From: Anaerotignum faecicola
GTDB taxonomy: Bacteria > Bacillota > Clostridia > Lachnospirales > Anaerotignaceae
Assembly: GCA_024460105.1 (NCBI GenBank)
Contig: JANFXS010000003.1
Location: forward strand, 186,001-250,000
DNA length: 64,000 nt
Direction: 5' to 3'
Made by a program: the position numbers and the translations under genes. This document shows, piece by piece, positions 45,061 through 55,333 of the stretch (positions within the stretch are counted from its first letter, which is position 1; each line of letters opens with the position of its first letter). Under the pieces are notes generated by a model. The model had not been told where the DNA came from. It saw only the letters and a program-made list of their open reading frames with translations, and ran no database searches.

Positions 45061-46400
45061 TAAATAACCGCCTCCCCATATACGTCATAATCGCCCGCTT
45101 TATTTATTAAAACGTCCGTAAAGTCGCCTGTTAAAAGCTCTTCGTCGCTTTTTACAAATACAAGCCCGTCAATATCCGGCGCATCCTTGTAGCTTCTGCC
45201 GCAGTATACGTTTTCATGCGGCAATTTGCCTTCAATTATAACCCTGATTCTTTCGCCTACAAGTTTTTCACATTTTTGCGCCGATATGCTTTTTTGAATA
45301 TCCAATATTGTTTCTTTGCGTTCAAGCTTAACTTCTTCGTCAATCTGGCCTTTAAGTTTCGCCGCCGGCGTTCCTTCCTCTTGAGAATATGTAAATACTC
45401 CGAGGCGGTCAAAGCGAAGCTCCTTTATAAAATTAACCGTTTCGTCAAATTCCTGTTCGCTTTCATCCGGAAATCCGGTAATAACAGTAGTCCTAAGAGT
45501 TATATCAGGCATAGCCTGTCTCAGTTTGGACACCTTTTCGGAAATTATGCCGGCCGTATTTCGGCGTCCCATCCTTTTAAGTACGGTATCACAGCCTGAC
45601 TGTATCGGCATATCAAGGTAATGGCATATCTTCTTTTCCCTTGCCATAATCTCTATAGTTTCATCGGTAATATGTTCTGGATAGCAATACAATATCCTGA
45701 TCCATTCTATGCCTTCAACTTTGCAAAGCTTTTCAAGCAAAGTATGAAGACACTTTTCCCCATATATATCTTTTCCGTAAAGCGCCGTATCCTGCGCAAC
45801 AAGTATAAGTTCTTTAATGCCTTTTTCGGCAAGCATTTCGGCTTCTTTTACAAGGCTTTCCAAAGAACGGCTCCTGTATTTTCCCCTAAGCGAAGGTATA
45901 ACACAGTATGTGCATCGGTTGTCGCATCCTTCCGCTATTTTAAGGTATGCATAGTGTCCTGCCGTCGATACTAGCCTTAAAAGAGAATTATTTTCATTTT
46001 CCATAGGCAGATTAATATCCGTAAGCTCCGTAACTTTTTCTCCGTTATATACCCTTTTTGCCACGTCGATTATTTTTTCATATGCCGTTGTGCCTATAAT
46101 TGCGTCAACTTCGGGCAGTTCTTTAAATATTTCGCTTTGATACCTTTGCCCCAGGCATCCTGCAACTATAATTCCCCGGCACGACCCCCCCCTTTTATAC
46201 TCGCCCATTTCAATTATAGTTTCAATGCTTTCTTCAAGAGCGTCCTGTATGAAACAGCATGTATTTATAACAATTATATCGGCCGCGCCTTCGTCGCTTA
46301 CAACAGTAAATCCCTCTTCTGCACATATTCCGAGCATAACTTCGCTGTCTACAAGGTTTTTATCACATCCGAGCGAAACAAAAGCTATTTTAATTTTCAT
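45060..46400 (-). CDS. rimO: Ribosomal protein S12 methylthiotransferase RimO
   Basis: RimO is a radical-SAM enzyme that methylthiolates an aspartate of ribosomal protein S12. The 446-residue protein has the N-terminal MTTase domain with cluster ligands Cys12, Cys48 and Cys82, the radical-SAM CxxxCxxC at Cys159, Cys163 and Cys166 (CDNRCTYC), and a C-terminal TRAM domain. The SLGCDKNLVDSE start is typical of RimO rather than MiaB. The start at 46400 follows AAGGAG by 9 nt; the TTG at 46406 is less likely. A run of eight G occurs in codons 70-73. Confidence 0.96.
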   Translation of the reverse strand: MKIKIAFVSLGCDKNLVDSEVMLGICAEEGFTVVSDEGAADIIVINTCCFIQDALEESIETIIEMGEYKRGGSCRGIIVAGCLGQRYQSEIFKELPEVDAIIGTTAYEKIIDVAKRVYNGEKVTELTDINLPMENENNSLLRLVSTAGHYAYLKIAEGCDNRCTYCVIPSLRGKYRSRSLESLVKEAEMLAEKGIKELILVAQDTALYGKDIYGEKCLHTLLEKLCKVEGIEWIRILYCYPEHITDETIEIMAREKKICHYLDMPIQSGCDTVLKRMGRRNTAGIISEKVSKLRQAMPDITLRTTVITGFPDESEQEFDETVNFIKELRFDRLGVFTYSQEEGTPAAKLKGQIDEEVKLERKETILDIQKSISAQKCEKLVGERIRVIIEGKLPHENVYCGRSYKDAPDIDGLVFVKSDEELLTGDFTDVLINKAGDYDVYGEAVI

Positions 46401-46413
46401 CTGCAAATTCTCC

Positions 46414-49275
46414 TTATTCTTCTTCGTTGGTTGGATATCTCATTTCATTAAGCTGAATTTTTGTTATAAGAACTTTACGCGGCTTGCTTCCTTCTTCCGG
46501 GCCGACAATACCGCGTTCTTCAAGTTCGTCCATAAGTCTTGCCGCCCTGTTATAGCCTATCCTAAACTGGCGCTGAAGCATCGATACGGACGCTTTCTGC
46601 TTTTCCACTACAAGATCGCATGCCTCGTCATAATGTTCGTCGGACGGCTCCCCTTTTTCTCCTGACTGTCCGGCGGCCGTAATAGTGTCTATCATTGATT
46701 GGTCATATTTTGTGTTCTTTCCTTTTTTTACAAACTCAACGATATTCTCAACTTCCTTATCAGTTACAAACGCCCCCTGTATCCTAACCGGCTTGCTCAT
46801 TCCAACGGGATAAAAAAGCATGTCCCCTTTTCCGAGCAGCTTTTCGGCGCCTACGCTGTCAAGTATCGTTCTTGAATCTATACCGCTTGAAACGGCAAAC
46901 GCAAGTCTTGACGGTATGTTTGCCTTTATAACCCCAGTTATAACGTCAACCGACGGTCTTTGCGTTGCAATTATAAGATGCATGCCAGCCGCCCTTGCCA
47001 TCTGAGCAAGTCGGCATATGGCGTCCTCAACGTCGCCCGGAGCAGCCATCATAAGATCTGCAAGTTCATCTATAACTATTACAATCTGCGGCATAAGATC
47101 CGTTTCGTCCTTATCGTTTTTCATACGGTTATAACCTTTAATGTCACGCACATTATGTTCGGCAAAACATTGATAGCGGTTAAGCATTTCCCTTACGGCC
47201 CAATTTAAAGCTCCCGCCGCTTTTTTAGGATCCGTAACAACAGGTATAAGCAAATGAGGTATTCCGTTATATACGCTTAATTCAACAACCTTCGGATCAA
47301 TAAGCAGAAGTTTTACCTCTTGAGGAGTTGATTTATAAAGAAGACTTGTAATCAAAGTATTTATGCATACGCTTTTGCCGCTTCCGGTTGCCCCCGCAAT
47401 CAGAAGGTGGGGCATTTTTGCAATATCCGTAACAATCGCGCTTCCCGCAATGTCTTCTCCAAGCGCAAAAGCAAGTTTTGATGGGAAATTCTTAAATTCT
47501 TCGCTCTCAATCACGCTTCTCAGATAAACGGACTGAGGTTCCCTGTTCGGCACTTCAATTCCAACGGCGGCTTTTCCCGGAATAGGCGCTTCAATCCTGA
47601 TGCCTGTCGCCGCAAGGTTAAGCGCAATGTCATCTGCTAGGTTTACAATTTTGCTTACTTTAACTCCTTGTTTAGGAGTAAGTTCATATCTTGTTACAGT
47701 AGGCCCTTTATTTATTTGTATAACTTTAGCTTCAACGCCGAAACTTCCGAGGGTTTCTTCAAGCTTTTTAGCGTTCGCTATCATATCGGTTTTCGTATCG
47801 CCGCCGGACTGCGGAGGTTTCCTGCCCAAAAGGTCTATAGGCGGAAATTCATATTCTTCTTCGATTTCTTCATCTTCGTCAAGCATATCTTCAAAATCAT
47901 CGTTATTTTTAATATTTTCGTTTTCTTTAACTTCTCTTTTTTCATTTTCGCCTGTAATTATTTCATTCATTTCCGGCGTTTCTTCCGCAGAACCGCTGTT
48001 TTCTTCTCCTGACTGCTCCTTCTCATTTTCAGGATATGAAAATTCCTCGGAAGTTTCCGCAAATTCTTCTTGATTATCAACTTCCGTTAAATCCTCTTCA
48101 TCTGCCGTGCGGGATTCCTCAATCTCCTCCTCCGGTTCTTCATTTATTATATTATCAATATTTTGGCCCGCTATATTAATTATAGGTTCTTCAAAATCAT
48201 CTTCTTCGGCAACAGGCTCGGCGCTGTTTTCATCATACATTTTAAGAACCGCGACAGGCTCCTCATCTACATCTTCCGCAAAACCGAGTACTTCAATAAG
48301 TTTTTGCGTTTTTTCTTTTATACCAAGGCTGATTGGCTTATAAGCAGGCTTGTCCTCAACATAATCGGCTTTGGCAATCTCCTTTTCTTTTTGTTTATCT
48401 TCATATTCAATTTCTTTAATCTGCCCTGAATCCGCCTCGTCAATGGGGAAATTAAAGTTTCTGTTTTTAGTGTTCTTTTCATGCGCCGATCTGTAGTCGC
48501 CATATACGTCATAGTCCTCGTAATCATCATAATCTTCATAGTCGGCATATTTAGAACGCCTTTTTTCTTCTCTTTCACGGATATTTTCCGCTTTGGCTTT
48601 AATTTTGGCTTCTCTGACTTTCATATGCCCGCTGACTGCGTCCGCAATACTTTCAATCCCCGTAAACAACGACTTTCCGGTGCTCAGCATAAGTCCTATT
48701 ATTATAATCGCCGTTAATACAATATAACTTCCCCATCCTATTGAGCTTTTAAGCCCCAAAGCAATAAGGCCGCCGAAAAGGCCGCCGTTAAGGCCGGAAC
48801 CTTCTTTATAAAATAAGGAAACCGTTTCCATGAAACCGTAATTTGACAAATTAAGGTTTTCGCTGTCAAATATCATTTGGAACATAGCCGCAATGCCCAG
48901 AATAAACATAGCAAGCCCGATGATTTTCACCCATGCAAAATCATGTTCCCTTTTTAGTATAATCCAAATACAAAAGCCAATTGAAGCTATGGGAAGAAGA
49001 AATGCGCCCGTACCCAACAAGCCTTTGAAAAGGCCGCCTACGGCTCCTCCGATAACTCCGAATTTGCTTGTACACAGACTTAAAAATACGAGAAATGAAA
49101 CAATCATAATTATAAGAAGTATTATTTCATCATAAATTGTATCTCCAAATCTCTTTTTCTGCTGCTTAACACTTCTTTTTGATGTATTTTTTTTTGCAGT
49201 GGCCGCTTTCTTTCCGCCCGCCGTTTTTTTTCGCGTTGAAGTTGTTTTTCTTGTCCTACCGGAATTCTCTGCCAT
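46414..49275 (-). CDS. DNA translocase FtsK/SpoIIIE
   Basis: This 953-residue membrane-anchored DNA pump moves chromosomes through the septum at division or sporulation. A basic N-terminus (1-45, rich in Lys, Arg and Thr) precedes four or five membrane spans (about 50-195), a long acidic linker (about 240-470), the motor with Walker A GATGSGKS (628-635) and Walker [13 protein letters not shown], and a C-terminal gamma winged helix (about 885-945) that reads DNA polarity sequences. The start at 49275 follows AGGGGT. It heads the ftsK-rimO-pgsA-cinA run. FtsK or SpoIIIE cannot be told apart from sequence alone. Confidence 0.95.
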   Translation of the reverse strand: MAENSGRTRKTTSTRKKTAGGKKAATAKKNTSKRSVKQQKKRFGDTIYDEIILLIIMIVSFLVFLSLCTSKFGVIGGAVGGLFKGLLGTGAFLLPIASIGFCIWIILKREHDFAWVKIIGLAMFILGIAAMFQMIFDSENLNLSNYGFMETVSLFYKEGSGLNGGLFGGLIALGLKSSIGWGSYIVLTAIIIIGLMLSTGKSLFTGIESIADAVSGHMKVREAKIKAKAENIREREEKRRSKYADYEDYDDYEDYDVYGDYRSAHEKNTKNRNFNFPIDEADSGQIKEIEYEDKQKEKEIAKADYVEDKPAYKPISLGIKEKTQKLIEVLGFAEDVDEEPVAVLKMYDENSAEPVAEEDDFEEPIINIAGQNIDNIINEEPEEEIEESRTADEEDLTEVDNQEEFAETSEEFSYPENEKEQSGEENSGSAEETPEMNEIITGENEKREVKENENIKNNDDFEDMLDEDEEIEEEYEFPPIDLLGRKPPQSGGDTKTDMIANAKKLEETLGSFGVEAKVIQINKGPTVTRYELTPKQGVKVSKIVNLADDIALNLAATGIRIEAPIPGKAAVGIEVPNREPQSVYLRSVIESEEFKNFPSKLAFALGEDIAGSAIVTDIAKMPHLLIAGATGSGKSVCINTLITSLLYKSTPQEVKLLLIDPKVVELSVYNGIPHLLIPVVTDPKKAAGALNWAVREMLNRYQCFAEHNVRDIKGYNRMKNDKDETDLMPQIVIVIDELADLMMAAPGDVEDAICRLAQMARAAGMHLIIATQRPSVDVITGVIKANIPSRLAFAVSSGIDSRTILDSVGAEKLLGKGDMLFYPVGMSKPVRIQGAFVTDKEVENIVEFVKKGKNTKYDQSMIDTITAAGQSGEKGEPSDEHYDEACDLVVEKQKASVSMLQRQFRIGYNRAARLMDELEERGIVGPEEGSKPRKVLITKIQLNEMRYPTNEEE

Positions 49276-49417
49276 TAACATATACCCCTAACATTTTACA
49301 TAATTTCCTAACAGCTAATTATACCACTAAAAAAAGCAATTTGCATTTAAATTAAAAAAATATTTTCTAAAATTATATATCTATGGTATAATTAACTTCA
49401 AATGAGGTGTTATATTT

Positions 49418-50452
49418 ATGGATACGGCAAAAAAAGAAATCATAACGGCAAACGCCTTGTTATGCTTAATGGTAATATTCATACATGTATCTTCCATACC
49501 GATTACAACCCTTCCTAAAGACGGTTTGTCTTATTTAATTATATTTATTCCATGGCGGCTTTCAGCTTTTGTTGTACAGGGATTTATATTTCTGTCAGGG
49601 CTTAAAATGTTTTTGAAAGACAATAAAAATATCAGTTATAAAAAATATTATATTTCAAGATTTAAAAAAATAGTTGTTCCGTATATAATATGGGTTGTTG
49701 TCTATTACTTATATTTCTGCTTCATTGCGCAGTATTACCCGTTTGATGTTAAACATCTCCTAACGCATATGTTCCGCGGAACGCTTGTAAGCCCTTTTTA
49801 TTTTATAATTGTAATAATACAATTTTACGCGCTCGCCCCTTTATGGCAGAAACTTTACAGGAATATACGGCCTTCGATTACATTTATATTATCGCTTGCA
49901 GTAACAATCATATTAGGCATGTATCTACCGGCCATTATAGAATATATAACAAACGGATACATATTTAATTACAACGACAGGGTTTTTACAAAATATCTCG
50001 TTTACTGGTCAATGGGCGCCATAGCCGGCCTTAACTATGATAGATTTATAGAGATGATAAAAAATAAAGCTGTAATCATATCGGTCTTATTTATATCTTT
50101 GTCCGCGGCGGATCTATATTTCAGCTATAAATCATTCGCACTTTCATACAGCGTGGCTTTTCTGGAAAACATGCATGTTTTTTATTGCATTTCAGCAATA
50201 CTCTTTATAATGCTTTTAAGTACAAAAATAAGGCCAAACAAAGCAATTTCATCTGTAAGCAGCGTAAGTTACAGTATTTTCTTAAGCCACTGTTTAGTTA
50301 TCTACATAATAAACAGGTGCTTTGAAATATACGGAACCCATGGTATACTTATTGACTTTATAATAAGATTTATATTTACATATGCCATAACTTTATCGTT
50401 CTGCCTTTTGTATAAGCATATAATATATTATTTAAAAAGAATACATAATTAA
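49418..50452 (+). CDS. Acyltransferase-3 family membrane protein
   Basis: The 344-residue protein has about ten hydrophobic spans and the acyltransferase-3 pattern: an N-terminal LLCLMVIFIHVSS with the catalytic-type histidine, the FVVQGFIFLSGLKMFL segment, and the FKKIVVPYIIWVVVYYLY segment. Members O-acetylate cell-surface sugars or other exported molecules. It stands alone on the plus strand with purK 15 nt downstream. The acceptor is unknown. Confidence 0.88.
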   Translation: MDTAKKEIITANALLCLMVIFIHVSSIPITTLPKDGLSYLIIFIPWRLSAFVVQGFIFLSGLKMFLKDNKNISYKKYYISRFKKIVVPYIIWVVVYYLYFCFIAQYYPFDVKHLLTHMFRGTLVSPFYFIIVIIQFYALAPLWQKLYRNIRPSITFILSLAVTIILGMYLPAIIEYITNGYIFNYNDRVFTKYLVYWSMGAIAGLNYDRFIEMIKNKAVIISVLFISLSAADLYFSYKSFALSYSVAFLENMHVFYCISAILFIMLLSTKIRPNKAISSVSSVSYSIFLSHCLVIYIINRCFEIYGTHGILIDFIIRFIFTYAITLSFCLLYKHIIYYLKRIHN

Positions 50453-50467
50453 TACGGAGGAAATATA

Positions 50468-51631
50468 ATGGAAAATATACATAAAAAAATAGGGATAATA
50501 GGCGGCGGCCAATTAGGCCAAATGATGATTTTGGAAGCAAAAAAGATGGGATTTTATATAACCGTTTTAGATCCTACCCTTCACTGCCCTGCCAACACAT
50601 TAGTTGACGAACATATAGTTGCGGATTTTGAAGATGAAAAAGCAATACGTCGGCTTGCAGAAAAAAGCGACGTTATTACATATGAATTTGAACATATAAA
50701 TTCAAAGGTTCTTAAAGAGTTGGAAAAAGAAGGTAAAAAAGTTTATCCTACTGCTTCCAGTCTTGAAATAATACAAAATAAATATTCACAGAAATGCCTT
50801 TTAAAAGAAAACGGAATTCCCGTACCAGACTTTATTGAAATCAGGAATGTTGAAGATATACTTACGTCCGGAAAAAAATTCGGTTATCCTATGTTATTAA
50901 AAGCGGCTACAGGCGGATATGACGGCAAAGGAAACTATGTTGTTAAAAATGCCGACGACGCCGAAAACGGATACAAATTCCTCGGCAACGGCTCACTGCC
51001 GTTAATGGCAGAAAAATTCTTTCCATTTACTATGGAAATTTCAGTTCTTGCCTGTCGTTCGATAGACGGCGACATTAAAGTATACCCAGTGGCCGAAAAC
51101 ATACATTTCGACAATATACTGGATAAAACAAAAGTTCCTGCCGGAATAGATGACGCAACAACAAAGAAGGCTATGGAGCTTGCAAAACGTGTTATGGAAG
51201 TTTTTAACGGTGTCGGAATGTTCTGCACGGAAATGTTTGTTGACAGTTCAGGAAACGTAGCCGTAAATGAGGTTGCGCCACGCCCTCACAACAGCGGCCA
51301 TTATACAATAGAAGCATGCGTTACAAGCCAATTTGAACAGCATATAAGGGCCGTAAGCGGTCTGCCCCTAGGCGACGCATCTCTTATACGCCCGGCAGTT
51401 ATGCGCAACATCCTCGGGGAAAACGGATTTAAAGGAAAAGCCGTTGTAAAAGGCGCCGACAACTGCCTCAAAGTTCCCGGAGTAACCCTTCACATTTACG
51501 GAAAAGAAGAAAGCAAAGGAAAACGCAAAATGGGACATCTGACTGCAACTGCCAACAGACTGGAAGATGCGGAAAAAAATGCCGACAATGCTTTTAAAAG
51601 CATTATTATTACAGGGAGTGAGAAAATATAA
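50468..51631 (+). CDS. purK: N5-carboxyaminoimidazole ribonucleotide synthase
   Basis: PurK carboxylates aminoimidazole ribonucleotide with ATP and bicarbonate in purine synthesis. The 387-residue ATP-grasp protein shows IGIIGGGQLGQMM at the N-terminus, AATGGYDGKGNYVV in the ATP-grasp core and VNEVAPRPHNSGHYTIEA near residue 265. Its usual partner purE is not beside it, which suggests a separate copy or a scattered pathway. Ribosome site is CGGAGG. Confidence 0.96.
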   Translation: MENIHKKIGIIGGGQLGQMMILEAKKMGFYITVLDPTLHCPANTLVDEHIVADFEDEKAIRRLAEKSDVITYEFEHINSKVLKELEKEGKKVYPTASSLEIIQNKYSQKCLLKENGIPVPDFIEIRNVEDILTSGKKFGYPMLLKAATGGYDGKGNYVVKNADDAENGYKFLGNGSLPLMAEKFFPFTMEISVLACRSIDGDIKVYPVAENIHFDNILDKTKVPAGIDDATTKKAMELAKRVMEVFNGVGMFCTEMFVDSSGNVAVNEVAPRPHNSGHYTIEACVTSQFEQHIRAVSGLPLGDASLIRPAVMRNILGENGFKGKAVVKGADNCLKVPGVTLHIYGKEESKGKRKMGHLTATANRLEDAEKNADNAFKSIIITGSEKI

Positions 51632-51789
51632 TCATTCTCATAATCACTACGATATATTATCCCATAAGTAAAGTACAATACAATCATATGATTTGAAACC
51701 AAACTCATGAAATAAAAATTAGTTTTTTAATTAAATGTAAAGCTTTGAATTATAAATCTGTCCGCTTAATTTAAAAAAACTTATAAAAT

Positions 51790-51836
51790 AAAAAACATCC
51801 TGAAGAAATTGAAACTCTTTTCAAGATGTTTTTTTA
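51790..51836. terminator. Bidirectional terminator between purK and the Ter cluster
   Basis: AAAAAACATC (51790-51799) pairs with GATGTTTTTT (51825-51834), with an extra TGAA/TTCA pairing inside. T tracts follow on both strands, so it can end transcripts of purK and of the leftward stress cluster. The rest of 51632-52117 is AT-rich; a 10-bp inverted repeat at 52015-52049 is present, without a T tract. Confidence 0.7.
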
Positions 51837-52117
51837 TTGTTCAGACTCATAAACTATTACATATAAATACAATATTTATTTTTATTATTTATGATTCGCA
51901 AATTGAATTAGAAAACTATAAATTAAAACGCTTAACTAAAAATCAACTTATTCTTATTATATTTTTAAACCATAATTATCAGAAAAATATTATTAAAAAC
52001 AAAAATTTCCATACTGATATTTTCTTTTGATTTCAAGCGGAAAATATCATAGTAAAACAAGACTGCCTATTTAATACTATATTTGATTCATAAGCGTTTT
52101 ATGTAACTCCTTTTAAA

Positions 52118-53167
52118 TTAAATATCGCCGTACTCCTTGATTATGCCGCATGCCCTGTAATTTTCCAAAGGATATAATACAACTTCAACATTTTTCTCTT
52201 CTGCAAGCTGAAATATATGTTTTAAAGAAATATCATCGGCATATTTTTCGTTTATGAGTATTTTCCATGGAACACGCCTTAAAAGCACTCTCGTAGTTTC
52301 CCCTATTCCGGGTTTAATCAAATTTACATCGTTTATTTTAAAGTTTGCGGCAATCTCCTCAACTTCACTGTATCCGCTGCGGCATTTTTTTGTATCATTA
52401 AATTCAATATTATCTTTAAAATTTTTTTCAACACATTCTATAAAATCATAAGTTAAATCCTCTTTCAAAAGCTCCCCATAATAAACGGCGCCGTGAAAAT
52501 CACTGCCTTTTATTATATCGTTTCTTAAAAAAGTCCTGCTTATAAGCCCTGAAACAGTGCAGTTCAAACATGAACTCGGAATTAAAATATCCTCATGCGT
52601 ACCGCACAACTCCGTCATATTGGCAGGATCTGCAAGCACAGCCAATTCAGGTGAAACGCCTCCGTATGGAGCAACCGCCTCTTTCAGCACATTCAAAATA
52701 GCCCCTTTTCCAATCCAACCGTCAACAAACTGTATAAGTTCGGCCGGGTATCTTTTAAGCAGATAGTCGATTGCATTTTTGTCAATTCCCCGTCCGCGTA
52801 TAATCGAAATTGTATAATGCGGTATTTCAATATTCCATATATCTTTAAAATATCTTTTTATAAGCACGCCTATTGAGGTTCCTGCCCTCGCAAGCGAAAC
52901 AAGGACAACTTTTTCCCCTTTTTTATTTAATATTTTTTGGGACACAACGGCAACTGCATTTGCCGTATCCTCAGAAAATATATTTAATGCATTCCTGTAA
53001 ACTTCCATATATTTTTCCGTAGGTTTATATTCAACAGGAAGCATTTCACTGTAATGGGTTCCGCTTTGAATCAGCTTTTCCCTCTCTTCGGTAGCTATCG
53101 GATTAACAATTCCCGTTATATCTTTCAAGAGTATCGTAACGTCTTCATTTTTATATGTGCTCCGCAA
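52118..53167 (-). CDS. StiP/PRTase-1 family protein of the Ter-linked biosynthetic module
   Basis: The 349-residue protein fits the family annotated as cysteine protease StiP or as a phosphoribosyltransferase-like protein of Ter systems. Conserved segments are SLARAGTSIG (91-100), SIIRGRGID (121-129) and FVDGWIGKGAI (147-157), which resemble a PRTase core with a PRPP-like loop. It starts with TTG that overlaps the stop of the previous gene (TAATTG) after GGGGAG; no in-frame ATG is better placed. It is the last gene of the cluster. Whether it is a protease or a transferase is open. Confidence 0.8.
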   Translation of the reverse strand: MRSTYKNEDVTILLKDITGIVNPIATEEREKLIQSGTHYSEMLPVEYKPTEKYMEVYRNALNIFSEDTANAVAVVSQKILNKKGEKVVLVSLARAGTSIGVLIKRYFKDIWNIEIPHYTISIIRGRGIDKNAIDYLLKRYPAELIQFVDGWIGKGAILNVLKEAVAPYGGVSPELAVLADPANMTELCGTHEDILIPSSCLNCTVSGLISRTFLRNDIIKGSDFHGAVYYGELLKEDLTYDFIECVEKNFKDNIEFNDTKKCRSGYSEVEEIAANFKINDVNLIKPGIGETTRVLLRRVPWKILINEKYADDISLKHIFQLAEEKNVEVVLYPLENYRACGIIKEYGDI

Positions 53168-54298
53168 TTATTCTCCCCACCTTACTGCATAAATATTTTT
53201 ACAGCCGCAGCCTTCCAACGCGCCGCACATGGATTCTATCCCTTCATCGTTTCCTATACAATCATAAATCCAAATAACAGCGTCATAGCTTTCAAGGTTA
53301 TAAATAAATGTTTTCCGCTCATTTTCGTATACGCTTTTAAGGCCATGCCTTGTTTTAATAGGGTATCCGTCGCTGCTGCTCGGAAGTATGGGGCTTCTCG
53401 TGCTTGCATGAAACTTTATGTCCGCACCAAGTTTATTAGCTAATTCATACGCAAATAAAAGCGGCGGAAACATAAATTCCTCCGTACCTAAAACAAGTAT
53501 TTTCTTCCATATTTGATTTTTATTATCAATAAAATTAACCAGCTCTTTCGATAACTTTTCACATGATTTTAAATACCTTTGCACACATACCCCCATCCTG
53601 GGATCTTCCATTCCTGAAATATATAATCTCTGTAAATTCGGTTTCGCAAAGGATACTTCTTTTTTAAGCCTTTCATCAAATTTATATTTCTTCAGCCCGT
53701 TTATAATCTTACTGTTATCAATCCTTTCGATGAACATACATGAAATACCGTTTTTTTCAAAATCACTAATCGCTTTATCACTCATGCTGTTTAATATTGA
53801 TAAAATTCCAAAATTAAGCTTTTTTAAACTGCCGTACCTGCTTTGTAATGCAGAAATTAAATTCAGTATAGTATTTCCTGTTGTAACCTCGTCTTCAACA
53901 AAAATAATACGATCTGTATTCTTTATAAAATATTCAAGGTTGTTTAAAACAAGTTTTTGTTCCGATGCATGGCTGTGTACCTCAGAAAAATTTAAATATC
54001 CATGCGCCCCATTGACATTTTCCCTTGTAGTATGGATATAGTACAATACGTTTTCACATGAAACAGATACAGATGCGCCTATAGCGGTTGCAGTTTCGGC
54101 AAATCCTATAAGAAAAAGTTTTTCTTCCCTATATCTGTCACAAAGAAGTTTTGCAAGCATATTAAACATGTTTAAAGCAGTTTCGGGGGCAACCGGCATA
54201 TGTTTTCCTTGAAGAGGATTTACCAAAAGATACGGCCTAAGCTTATTATTATCCCTCATTGCAAATCTAACGAGGCTGTCTTTATCAAAATTCATCAT
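53168..54298 (-). CDS. Phosphoribosyltransferase with C-terminal TRSP domain (Ter-linked)
   Basis: This 376-residue protein has a PRTase-2 domain (about 25-210) with the PRPP-binding motif IIFVEDEVTTGNT (131-143), and a C-terminal TRSP domain (about 265-370) with the naming motif STRSPI (299-304). It should transfer a phosphoribosyl group or act in a related base/sugar exchange. The start is one of two tandem ATGs at 54298 and 54295 inside the end of the lyase gene (14-nt overlap); longer frames to 54370 lack a better site. Family and cluster identity are strong; the substrate is unknown. Confidence 0.85.
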   Translation of the reverse strand: MMNFDKDSLVRFAMRDNNKLRPYLLVNPLQGKHMPVAPETALNMFNMLAKLLCDRYREEKLFLIGFAETATAIGASVSVSCENVLYYIHTTRENVNGAHGYLNFSEVHSHASEQKLVLNNLEYFIKNTDRIIFVEDEVTTGNTILNLISALQSRYGSLKKLNFGILSILNSMSDKAISDFEKNGISCMFIERIDNSKIINGLKKYKFDERLKKEVSFAKPNLQRLYISGMEDPRMGVCVQRYLKSCEKLSKELVNFIDNKNQIWKKILVLGTEEFMFPPLLFAYELANKLGADIKFHASTRSPILPSSSDGYPIKTRHGLKSVYENERKTFIYNLESYDAVIWIYDCIGNDEGIESMCGALEGCGCKNIYAVRWGE

Positions 54299-55313
54299 CT
54301 TTGGACACCCCATAAAATTCTGCAAGGCATAAAATTTTTTCAGCCCATGCCAAATGCGTCTTAAGTTCATTCATCCTTTCACCGTTTCCGCTTTTAGAAA
54401 CTCCAAGAGATCCGCAATTCCATCCCGAAATATCGCACGCATCATTGTAATCAGCCCTGCTTACCGCAAGACAACTGTTTACAGGCGCAATTTGCAACGG
54501 ATGAATAACAGTTTTGCCAACAAACCCATTTAATATATCAAGGCGCGTTTCTCTTTTTAATCCTTCTTCCCACGCCATGCCTTTTCCTGCGAAATATTCC
54601 CATACAGGCCCTGAAACAACGTATTCACGTGAAAAAACAGTTAAAATATCCGCCAAGGCTGAACTGACTGTTTTTATATCATAAATAGTTTCTTCTAAAT
54701 TTCTTCTAATTCCAAATTCCTTACAAAAATCGTTGCCCCCAACGCGAATATTTAAAACAAAATCCTTAACACAGTCAAGTTTTTCCTTAATTAAATAAAG
54801 TATATTATGTCTTGTCCTCAAGTCAATAATATCGCCGCTTTCTAATATCGGCATCATATAAATCCTTTCTTTTGAAACGCCGTTTATTTCTTTGATAGTT
54901 TCTATATAATCATCTGCACATCCTAAAGAAAATTTCGGAAACACATATCCGGCAATAATACGATAATACTCTTTAAGAAATCCGTTAATCTTTTTAAGCT
55001 GTGCGGCATTTCTCACCCTAACAAATATCAAAGGTATATCGATGTCTGAGATTCCTCCGCTTTTCCATTCGCCGTATATCTTCTTTACTGTATTTTCCAA
55101 TTCCGCTTCAGCCTTTTCAACAGAATTATCACTTATAGAATCTTCAAGACACAGCGTTAGTGAATACGGCATACTCAAAGATTTGTTTATAACGCTGTCA
55201 GCTATAGAAGTATTTAAGGCCGGCGTATACAGCATGGCCCCTACAGCGTATTGAAGTTTATCCCTGTTCCAGTTTCTTTTTATGCCGCTTTTAATTTTAT
55301 CAAACTGTTCCAT
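54285..55313 (-). CDS. CitE-like C-C bond lyase (TIM barrel, HpcH/HpaI relative) of the Ter-linked module
   Basis: The 342-residue protein resembles the CitE/HpcH aldolase-lyase group found in Ter biosynthetic modules. Segments YTPALNTSIADSV near the N-terminus, LCLEDSISD, VRVRNAAQ, and NIRVGGNDFCKEFG follow the CitE pattern of substrate-binding arginine and metal-binding acids. The start at 55313 follows GGAG; a TTG at 55337 overlaps the HAD stop but has no better site. It would cleave or form a carbon-carbon bond in the unknown product pathway. Confidence 0.82.
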   Translation of the reverse strand: MEQFDKIKSGIKRNWNRDKLQYAVGAMLYTPALNTSIADSVINKSLSMPYSLTLCLEDSISDNSVEKAEAELENTVKKIYGEWKSGGISDIDIPLIFVRVRNAAQLKKINGFLKEYYRIIAGYVFPKFSLGCADDYIETIKEINGVSKERIYMMPILESGDIIDLRTRHNILYLIKEKLDCVKDFVLNIRVGGNDFCKEFGIRRNLEETIYDIKTVSSALADILTVFSREYVVSGPVWEYFAGKGMAWEEGLKRETRLDILNGFVGKTVIHPLQIAPVNSCLAVSRADYNDACDISGWNCGSLGVSKSGNGERMNELKTHLAWAEKILCLAEFYGVSKDDEF

Positions 55314-55333
55314 TTTATCTCCATTCTCTTCGT

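Noticed and set aside
46184-46191. Frameshift in rimO at the G tract
   Set aside because: The frame is continuous and all RimO domains are present on both sides of the tract.
51809-52030. Plus-strand open frame of 73 codons after purK
   Set aside because: It starts inside a bidirectional terminator, is made of AT-rich low-complexity codons and has no ribosome site.
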